From: Alistipes sp. CAG:268
Lineage (GTDB): Bacteria > Bacteroidota > Bacteroidia > Bacteroidales > Rikenellaceae
DNA: 12,642 nucleotides
Direction: 5' to 3'
Assembly (NCBI GenBank): GCA_000434235.1
Contig: FR892005.1
Span: 19,451-32,092 of the forward strand
Under the pieces are notes generated by a model. The model was not told the DNA's origin. It did no database searches and saw only the letters and a list, made by a program, of their open reading frames with translations. Positions 7,574-12,642 of this stretch are shown here, in pieces. Made by a program: the position numbers and the translations under genes. How positions within the stretch are numbered: position 1 is the stretch's first letter; every line of letters starts with the position of its first letter.

Positions 7574-7601
7574 GCAGGCCGATGTGCAGGCTCCGGCAGG
7601 G

Positions 7602-7991
7602 TCAGTCGTCGTAACAGATCCCGTCCATGAGCGAATCCAGTTCGCGGCGCTCCTTCTTCGTGGGACGACCCGTCCCGCGGTCACGGAAGACGAAGATCGT
7701 CTCGCGCGGCACGTTGAGCTTTGCCAGCTCCTCCTGCGGCGTGATATCGAGGCAGTAAAGCGGCACGTTCTTCGCCGGCTGGCGGCTCGAAACCAGATCG
7801 AGCACCTTGTAGCTGTAGGTGACCTGCTGCTTGCGCACGGCGATCACGTCGCCGAGTTTCACCTCGCGCGAGGGCTTGGCATAGGAGCCGTTCACCGTCA
7901 CCTTGTTGTTGCGCACGGCATCGGCGGCATCGCTGCGGGTCTTGAAGATCCGCACCGCCCAGAGGTATTTGTCCAAACGGATTTCGTCCAT
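7602..7991 (-). CDS. S4-domain RNA-binding protein, Hsp15-like
   Basis: A 129-residue protein with an N-terminal S4 RNA-binding domain at about residues 4-65 (RLDKYLWAVRIFKTRSDAADAV, then NNKVTVNGSYAKPSREVKLGD). The C-terminal part is basic (RGTGRPTKKERREL). This layout is that of the Hsp15/HslR family. In E. coli, Hsp15 binds stalled 50S subunits carrying peptidyl-tRNA. The C-terminal RxxGRPTKKERR pattern is a family hallmark. It starts 11 nt after the ftsW stop and is followed by a strong terminator, so it is the last gene of a unit that begins at mraY. A functional partnership with Pth and L25, encoded in this window on the other strand, is plausible since all act on 50S or peptidyl-tRNA, but this is inference. 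I leave the symbol blank because hslR equivalence is not proven. Confidence 0.9.
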   Translation of the reverse strand: MDEIRLDKYLWAVRIFKTRSDAADAVRNNKVTVNGSYAKPSREVKLGDVIAVRKQQVTYSYKVLDLVSSRQPAKNVPLYCLDITPQEELAKLNVPRETIFVFRDRGTGRPTKKERRELDSLMDGICYDD

Positions 7992-8002
7992 ATCGTTTCG
8001 CG

Positions 8003-9424
8003 TTATCGTTCGTAGATGCTTTCGCTGCGGGGCGTATCGTGCGACTGCTCGTCATTCTGACGGCTGACGCTCAGGATCATGCCCAGCGCGATGGTGGTGA
8101 AGAGGGTCGAGGAGCCGCCGCGCGAGATAAGCGGCAGGGTCTGTCCCGTTTCGGGGATCAGATTGACCGTCACCATGACGTGCAGCAGCGCCTGGCAGGT
8201 GATCAGCAGCGCAAGCCCCAGCACCAGCAGCCCGGGAAAGGCCGTGCCGCAGCGCCGGAAGATCTCGATGGCCCGGAAGAAGATCCAGAGATAGAGCATC
8301 AGCAGAACGACGGCCAGCAGCAGTCCGTACTCCTCGACAAAGAAGGCGTAGGCATAGTCGCTCTCGGGGTGGATCATCTCCACACGCATGGCACTCTGTC
8401 CGGCACCCTCGCCGAAGATCCCGCCGTTGTGGATGGCGATCATCGAGCGCTCGGTGTCCGAGAGGTGCTCGATCGGCTTCTCGGTCTGCGAGTTGGTCCA
8501 GAGGTGGATCCAGGTCGAGACACGCCCTTCGGCCGTCTCGCTGCGCCCGAGATTGAGCGTCATGACCACAACGATGCCGGCAACACCCCACCCGACGAGC
8601 TTCATCAGTTCGCTGAAGCGGACCCGCCCGATGAGCATCATCACCCACGAGGCCATCGCCACCAGCACGGCCGAGGAGGTGTGCGCCGGGAAGATCACCA
8701 GACACGAGACGACAACCGGCATGAGAATCGGCCAGGTTCCCTCGCGCCAGATCCGGCGCTGCCCGGGCGACGAGCGCCACGTCCAGAACCGCCACGAGGG
8801 CACGATGCGGATGCGGTCGATCTTCGACTGCCGCCCGGCCAGCTGCTGCGCGAGGAAGAGCACCGTAGCGACCTTAAGCGCCTCGGAAGGCTGGAACTGG
8901 AAGGGGCCGAGCGGAATCCAGCGGGCCGCACCGTTGGTCGTCGCACCGATGAAGTAAACCGCCACGGTAAGCAGCACGGAGAGGAAGTAGACCGGGCGGG
9001 CGAAGAGGTTGTAGATGCGGCAGTTGATCTTCTGCACGGCGACCATCACGAAGAGACTCGCCACCAGGATCATCAGCTGCTGGCGCAGGAAGTGGGCCGT
9101 CGAGCGGGCCGTATGGGCGTCGTAGGCCATCTTCGCCGTCGAGGAGTAGACCACCAGCACGGAGATCACGGCCAGCGCGGCGATGATGATCCACAGCACG
9201 CGGTCGCCCGTGAAGAGCGAAAACTTCGGCCGCTCCCCGGCAGCCGCCTCTCCGGCGGCACCGTCTCCGGCTCTGTCCGGACGCGGAGACGCCGCATCAG
9301 GTCCGCCGCCCGGCACAGCCTCCGCATCGGGTCCCCGTCGGGAACCCTGCGCGCGGCGCGGCGCGGCATCGCGTGCCAGTTCGGCCGCAGCCCGTTCGTC
9401 GTATCGCTCCCCGTCACGCATCAT
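8003..9424 (-). CDS. ftsW: FtsW, SEDS septal peptidoglycan glycosyltransferase
   Basis: A 473-residue inner-membrane protein of the SEDS family, which polymerises lipid II into septal glycan together with a class B PBP. About ten membrane segments lie between residues 76 and 454. Family marks include TTNGAARWIPLGPFQFQPSE (about 162-181), PAHTSSAVL, the GIFGEGAGQS loop, ESDYAYAFFVEEYG with Asp356 at the position of the catalytic aspartate, and IPETGQTLPLISRGGSS (about 423-439). Two features are odd. The first about 65 residues are a hydrophilic low-complexity tail rich in Ala, Gly, Asp, Arg and Pro. A Trp/Arg-rich loop (about 200-230; WRFWTW, QRRIWREGTW) follows the QPSE helix. The start ATG 9424 lies 4 nt after the murD stop. 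The adjacent Met at 9421 is equally possible. The murG/murC genes that often follow ftsW are absent, and the S4 gene is next. Confidence 0.95.
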   Translation of the reverse strand: MMRDGERYDERAAAELARDAAPRRAQGSRRGPDAEAVPGGGPDAASPRPDRAGDGAAGEAAAGERPKFSLFTGDRVLWIIIAALAVISVLVVYSSTAKMAYDAHTARSTAHFLRQQLMILVASLFVMVAVQKINCRIYNLFARPVYFLSVLLTVAVYFIGATTNGAARWIPLGPFQFQPSEALKVATVLFLAQQLAGRQSKIDRIRIVPSWRFWTWRSSPGQRRIWREGTWPILMPVVVSCLVIFPAHTSSAVLVAMASWVMMLIGRVRFSELMKLVGWGVAGIVVVMTLNLGRSETAEGRVSTWIHLWTNSQTEKPIEHLSDTERSMIAIHNGGIFGEGAGQSAMRVEMIHPESDYAYAFFVEEYGLLLAVVLLMLYLWIFFRAIEIFRRCGTAFPGLLVLGLALLITCQALLHVMVTVNLIPETGQTLPLISRGGSSTLFTTIALGMILSVSRQNDEQSHDTPRSESIYER

Positions 9425-9428
9425 GCCG

Positions 9429-10778
9429 TCAAGCCTTTTCGTTCACCCACGCCTTGAACAGCTCGCCCCGCTGCTCGTAGTTGCGGAACAAGTCGAAGCT
9501 CGCGCAGGCCGGCGAGAGCAGCACGGCATCGCCCGGCCGGGCAGCCGCCTTGCAGGCCGTGAGCGCCTCATCGAACGACGCCGTGGAGATCACCTCGGAG
9601 ACGACCCCCGTAAACTCCCGGACGAGTTTCGCATTGTCGAGCCCCATGCAGACCAGCGTATGGACCTTGTGCCGCGCAAACTCCTTGAGCGGCGCATAGT
9701 CGTTGCCCTTGTCCGTACCGCCGGCAATCCACACGACGGGGCGGGTCATGCTCTCCAGGGCATAGTAGACCGAATCGACGTTCGTGGCCTTCGAGTCGTT
9801 GATCCACAGCACGCCGTTCTTCTCGGCCACCGGTTCGAGGCGGTGCTCCACCGGTTCGAAATCGTAGAGCGACTGCCGCACCACGTCGGGCGAAACCCCT
9901 GCGGCCAGGGCCGCCAGAGCCGCTGCCATGGCGTTGTAGGCGTTGTGAAGCCCCTTGATCCGAAGCTTCGCGGTGTCGATCTCGACCGACGTCCGGCCGA
10001 CCGTAGCCGTGAAGCTCCCGTCGCAGAGGAAGGCGTCGCCGGCACCGCTCGCCACGGCGTTCCTGGCCGCGAAGGGGAGCTGCTTCATCCGGAAATCGTA
10101 TTTCGGAAGCTGCTGCCAGATCACCTCGTCGTCGCCCGAGTAGATGAAGAAGTCGCGCGAGGTCATGTTCTGCGTGATGCGCATCTTCGCATCGACGTAG
10201 TTCTGGAAGCAGTGGTCGTAGCGGTCCAGGTGGTCGGGCGTGATGTTGGTCAGCACCCCGATATGGGCCCGGAAGCGGTACATGCCGTCGAGCTGGAACG
10301 AACTCAGCTCGAGCACATACCAGTCATATTCACCCGTGGCGACCGAATAGGCGAAACTTTCGCCGATGTTGCCGCCGAGGGCCACGTTCATCCCCGCATC
10401 GCGCAGGATCCGGTAGATGAGCGACGTGGTGGTCGTCTTGCCGTTCGATCCGGTGACGCAGATGCAACGCGCCCGCCCGATGTAGCGGCCCGCAAATTCG
10501 ATCTCGGAGATGACGGGAATGCCCGCCTCGCGGATGCGCCGCACGATCGGCGCCGTCTCGGGAATGCCGGGCGACTTGATGACCTCCGAGGCCGCGAGGA
10601 TCCGCTCCTCGGTGTGTCCGCCCTCCTCGTAGGGGACCTCCCACTCGTCGAGCCGCTCGCGGAAGCGATCGGCGATGTGCCCGCTGTCCGACAGAAAGAC
10701 GTCGAACCCCTTCTTCTTGGCGAGGATCGCCGAGCCGTAGCCGCTGATTCCTCCGCCCAAAACCACGATGCGTTTCAT
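9429..10778 (-). CDS. murD: UDP-N-acetylmuramoyl-L-alanine--D-glutamate ligase
   Basis: A 449-residue cytoplasmic ATP-dependent ligase that adds D-Glu to UDP-MurNAc-L-Ala. The N-terminal Rossmann-like domain opens with VVLGGGISGYG (5-15), which holds the UDP moiety. The ATP loop is GSNGKTTTT (110-118). ELSSFQL (157-163) and TNITPDHLDRY (177-187) are Mur-ligase marks, and Lys198 in DAKMR falls at the position of the carbamoylated lysine of E. coli MurD. The C-terminal domain contains INDSKATN (about 318-325) and LLSPACASFDLFRNYEQRGE, both diagnostic for MurD rather than MurC/E/F. Length is normal. The gene starts 16 nt after the mraY stop and ends 4 nt before ftsW, so all three are transcribed together. 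Confidence 0.97.
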   Translation of the reverse strand: MKRIVVLGGGISGYGSAILAKKKGFDVFLSDSGHIADRFRERLDEWEVPYEEGGHTEERILAASEVIKSPGIPETAPIVRRIREAGIPVISEIEFAGRYIGRARCICVTGSNGKTTTTSLIYRILRDAGMNVALGGNIGESFAYSVATGEYDWYVLELSSFQLDGMYRFRAHIGVLTNITPDHLDRYDHCFQNYVDAKMRITQNMTSRDFFIYSGDDEVIWQQLPKYDFRMKQLPFAARNAVASGAGDAFLCDGSFTATVGRTSVEIDTAKLRIKGLHNAYNAMAAALAALAAGVSPDVVRQSLYDFEPVEHRLEPVAEKNGVLWINDSKATNVDSVYYALESMTRPVVWIAGGTDKGNDYAPLKEFARHKVHTLVCMGLDNAKLVREFTGVVSEVISTASFDEALTACKAAARPGDAVLLSPACASFDLFRNYEQRGELFKAWVNEKA

Positions 10779-10794
10779 ATGTCCGATAACTTGT

Positions 10795-12039
10795 TTAACG
10801 AATCTTCAGTGTCACGAGTGTCATGGCGGCCAGCAGCAGCGAGATGATCCAGAACCGGATGACGATCTTCGTTTCGAAAATGCCGCGTTTCTGGTAGTGG
10901 TGGTGGATCGGCGACATGAGCAGGATGCGGCGACCCTCGCCGTACTTGCGCTTGGTGTACTTGAACCACCCGACCTGGAGCATCACCGAGAAGCTCTCGA
11001 CCAGGAAGACGCCGCACAACAGCGGCAGCAGCAGCTCCTTGCGGATGCAGAGGGCGAAGACGGCGATCACGCCGCCGATCGACAGCGAGCCCGTGTCGCC
11101 CATGAAGATCTGTGCCGGGAAGGAGTTGTACCACAAGAAACCGACCAGCGCACCGGCCAGCGCCGCCGCATAGACGACCAGCTCACCGCTGCGCGGGATG
11201 TACATGATGTTGAGGTAGTCGGCGTAGACGATGTGGCCCGAAAGGTAGGCCAGCACGCCGAGCACTGCCACGATCGGCACCGAGACGCCCGTCACCAGTC
11301 CGTCGAGGCCGTCCGTGAGGTTGGCGCCGTTCGATACGGCCGTCACGACGAAGATCGCCACCAGCACGTAGAGCAGCCAGGTGGCCGTCTCGTTGCCTCC
11401 CGTCATCCAGCCGTAGTCGAACTCGTTGTTCTTGATGAAGGGAATGGTTGTCTTGGTGGTCTTCACGCTCTCGGAGCTGATGAGCACCTTGCGCTGCACG
11501 CTCTGCACGGCGCTCCCGTCCTCGTTCAGGTAGACGGTCTCGACCGGCTGCGTCAGTTTTTCACGCACGACGATGTCGTCCGAAAACCACATGGTCGTGC
11601 CGACGATGATGCCCAGTCCGACCTGTCCGACCACCTTGAAGCGGCCCTTGAGCCCCTCCTTACGGTGACGGAAGACCTTGATGTAGTCGTCCAGGCCGCC
11701 GATGAAGCCGAGCCAGACGGTCGAGAAGAGCAGCAGCAGCACGTAAACGTTGTCCAGCCGGCCGAAGAGCAGCGTCGGCACGAGGATTGCCACGAGGATG
11801 ATCACACCGCCCATGGTCGGGGTGCCGCGCTTCTGGAGCTGTCCCTCGAGCCCCAGGTTGCGGATCTCCTCGCCGATCTGACGGCGGCGCAGGAAATCGA
11901 TGATCTTCCGACCGAAGATGATGACGATCAGCAGCGAGAGGATGATCGCCGCCGCCGCACGGAACGACAGGTACTGGAACATGCCCGCACCGGGGAAATC
12001 GAAGGCCTCGTCCAGATACCGGAAAAGATGGTAAAGCAT
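10795..12039 (-). CDS. mraY: Phospho-N-acetylmuramoyl-pentapeptide transferase
   Basis: A 414-residue inner-membrane enzyme that transfers phospho-MurNAc-pentapeptide to undecaprenyl phosphate, making lipid I. Signature segments are KRGTPTMGG (70-78), GGLDDYIK with Asp117/Asp118 (114-121), [13 protein letters not shown] (236-248, Mg-binding Asp243/Asp246 region), [12 protein letters not shown] with Asp315 (312-323) and the [10 protein letters not shown] histidine loop (377-386). About ten membrane helices are visible. A hydrophilic stretch of about 50 residues (about 160-211) makes it longer than the E. coli enzyme (360 residues). I associate this insertion with Bacteroidota MraY. The ATG at 12039 is preceded by a long A-rich run. 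It is the first gene of its unit, with its own promoter 140-175 nt upstream. In most dcw clusters it would follow murE or murF. Confidence 0.97.
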   Translation of the reverse strand: MLYHLFRYLDEAFDFPGAGMFQYLSFRAAAAIILSLLIVIIFGRKIIDFLRRRQIGEEIRNLGLEGQLQKRGTPTMGGVIILVAILVPTLLFGRLDNVYVLLLLFSTVWLGFIGGLDDYIKVFRHRKEGLKGRFKVVGQVGLGIIVGTTMWFSDDIVVREKLTQPVETVYLNEDGSAVQSVQRKVLISSESVKTTKTTIPFIKNNEFDYGWMTGGNETATWLLYVLVAIFVVTAVSNGANLTDGLDGLVTGVSVPIVAVLGVLAYLSGHIVYADYLNIMYIPRSGELVVYAAALAGALVGFLWYNSFPAQIFMGDTGSLSIGGVIAVFALCIRKELLLPLLCGVFLVESFSVMLQVGWFKYTKRKYGEGRRILLMSPIHHHYQKRGIFETKIVIRFWIISLLLAAMTLVTLKIR

Positions 12040-12071
12040 ATTTCTTTTCTATTTACTTCTTAACATCCGTC

Positions 12072-12098
12072 AAAAGGCCCGGAGCAACCTGCCCGGGC
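12072..12098 (-). promoter_or_regulatory. Terminator-like hairpin in the mraY leader
   Basis: On the minus strand GCCCGG (12093-12098) pairs with CCGGGC (12077-12082), with two further inner G-C pairs, around a small loop. It is followed after one C by TTTT (12072-12075). It lies between the predicted promoter and the mraY ATG, so it could act as an attenuator or simply be leader structure. A 15-codon frame with ATG at 12100 (MPGQVAPGLLTDVKK, stop at 12053) runs across it. Confidence 0.45.
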
Positions 12099-12124
12099 AT
12101 CCACTGCAAGTCGGCGACAGCCAC

Positions 12125-12157
12125 AATCAGCTGATTTAAAATCAGATACAAATCAGA
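12125..12157. repeat. Operator-like ATCAG repeats in the mraY leader
   Basis: AATCAGCTGATT (12125-12136) is a perfect 12-bp palindrome. It overlaps a 15-bp near-palindrome CTGATTTAAAATCAG (12131-12145). AAATCAGA then recurs at 12139-12146 and 12150-12157, 11 bp apart. The cluster lies about 20-50 nt downstream of the predicted transcription start. It could bind a dimeric regulator or form alternative leader folds. No known operator is recognised. Confidence 0.45.
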
Positions 12158-12169
12158 CAGAGGCTGTCT
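12155..12169. repeat. AGACAG-AGG-CTGTCT inverted repeat near the mraY transcript start
   Basis: Six-bp arms (12155-12160 and 12164-12169) flank a 3-nt centre, just downstream of the predicted start of the mraY transcript. In RNA this would be a small 5' hairpin; as DNA it could be an operator half-site pair. Confidence 0.4.
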
Positions 12170-12182
12170 CCGGCCCACGGCG

Positions 12183-12214
12183 CAAAGATAGGGAAATCCT
12201 TTCGATAAAGCAAA
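12183..12214 (-). promoter_or_regulatory. Consensus promoter of mraY-murD-ftsW-S4
   Basis: TTTG (12211-12214), a 20-nt spacer and TATCTTTG (12183-12190) on the minus strand match the Bacteroidota -33 TTTG / -7 TAnnTTTG promoter exactly. The predicted start is near 12177, giving a leader of about 138 nt to the mraY ATG. This is the best promoter in the window. Confidence 0.8.
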
Positions 12215-12307
12215 GGGATCGCACGGCTTCACCGCCCGGGCCGCCGGGGAAGCGGCTTTCGGCGCGGGGCAGACGACGTGCAACCCGAAAAGTGCCGTCG
12301 AGAGAGC

Positions 12308-12329
12308 CGCCCCTGTCCGAAGAGGGGCG
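12308..12329 (-). terminator. Candidate terminator after the Ig-like protein gene
   Basis: CGCCCCT (12323-12329 on the minus strand) pairs with AGGGGCG (12308-12314) around an 8-nt loop, beginning 2 nt after the stop codon at 12332. The downstream sequence is only moderately T-containing (CTCTCTCG), so termination may be partial. Confidence 0.45.
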
Positions 12330-12331
12330 TA

Positions 12332-12642
12332 TCAGAGCATGCGGCCCGTCAGGCGGACCGAACACTCCGACGGGCGCTCCTCGCCCGTACCCACAAGCAG
12401 CACCGCATGGCTGAAACCGCCCTTGGGCAGGCTTCCGTCCGCCGCCGCACGAAACCAAAGCGTCCCCTCACCGCCCGGCTCCAGATGTGCCGGTTCGCAG
12501 CGGAAGGCGATGCAGGAGGGCAGCCCCTCAACGGAGAGCTCCAGCGGCTGCTTCCCGTCATTGACCACGCGGATCCGCACCTCGACGGGACAGCCCTCGG
12601 CCACCTCGCCGAACGCCACCTGCCGGCGGTCAAGCCGCAGCA
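12332..12642 (-). CDS. C-terminal part of an Ig-like (DUF1573-type) protein (partial)
   Basis: An open frame enters at the right edge and ends with TGA at 12332, giving about 103 residues of the C-terminus. The gene's start lies outside the window. The visible part reads as one Ig-like beta domain: LRLDRRQVAFGEVAEG, then VRIRVVNDGKQPLEL, HLEPGGEGTLWFRA and a final strand pair. The alternation of 'FGEV..G', 'v.N.Gk.PL.l' and 'l.PG..G.l.f' is that of DUF1573 and related ASH/MSP-like domains, which are common in secreted or periplasmic Bacteroidota proteins. It would fit the second domain of such a protein. Function is unknown. A hairpin follows its stop, and mraY's own promoter lies about 120 bp further on, so it is probably not co-transcribed with mraY. 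Confidence 0.65.
   Translation of the reverse strand, partial: LRLDRRQVAFGEVAEGCPVEVRIRVVNDGKQPLELSVEGLPSCIAFRCEPAHLEPGGEGTLWFRAAADGSLPKGGFSHAVLLVGTGEERPSECSVRLTGRML

Noticed and set aside
7272..7614. Short open frames on both strands between the S4 gene and susC
   Set aside because: They overlap the terminator and susC promoter, are Pro/Arg/Ala low-complexity, and have no credible start context.
8039..12063. Three long plus-strand open frames opposite ftsW, murD and mraY
   Set aside because: Their products are Arg/His/Asp-rich and compositionally biased. Each mirrors a well-conserved cell-wall gene in codon-aligned phase.
12053..12283. 76-codon minus-strand frame upstream of mraY
   Set aside because: It begins before the predicted transcription start and spans the promoter and leader repeats. 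Only its last 15 codons (ATG at 12100) lie within the leader as a conceivable leader peptide, which is noted but not called as a gene.

Overview
The window looks like a chromosomal segment of a GC-rich member of the Bacteroidota, most likely an Alistipes-like (Rikenellaceae) gut bacterium. The phylum call rests on a SusC/SusD outer-membrane pair, promoters of the -33 TTTG / -7 TAnnTTTG type, A-rich rather than Shine-Dalgarno-rich start contexts, an MraY with the extra periplasmic segment I associate with Bacteroidota, and an rplY(ctc)-pth pair. The genus is a guess from the high GC content. I see no rRNA, tRNA, CRISPR array, insertion sequence or prophage.

Layout. (1) 1-718, minus strand: an ECF sigma factor, then a small gene starting on a TGATG overlap and running off the left edge. 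(2) 808-2143, plus strand: a self-contained rplY-pth unit with its own promoter and a strong terminator. (3) 2265-7293, minus strand: a two-gene SusC-SusD nutrient-import operon with a recognisable promoter and an unusual 10-bp inverted repeat. No enzyme, sensor or regulator gene accompanies it. (4) 7527-12214, minus strand: a complete unit of promoter, leader, mraY, murD, ftsW, S4-domain RNA-binding gene and rho-independent terminator. (5) 12308-12642, minus strand: the end of an Ig-like/DUF1573-type gene with a terminator-like hairpin.

Function. rplY and pth serve the ribosome and peptidyl-tRNA recycling. MraY makes lipid I, MurD adds D-glutamate to the cytoplasmic muropeptide, and FtsW polymerises septal glycan, so unit 4 is a piece of the division/cell-wall (dcw) cluster. 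The usual neighbours (murE/ftsI before mraY, murG/murC/ftsQ/ftsA/ftsZ after ftsW) are absent, and an Hsp15-like S4 gene closes the unit. SusC/SusD form a TonB-dependent outer-membrane importer of unknown substrate.

I did not find a clear new system. The points most worth a second look are the inverted repeat linking the susC -7 element to its translation start region, the mraY leader with operator-like repeats and a terminator-like hairpin, and the broken-up dcw cluster.
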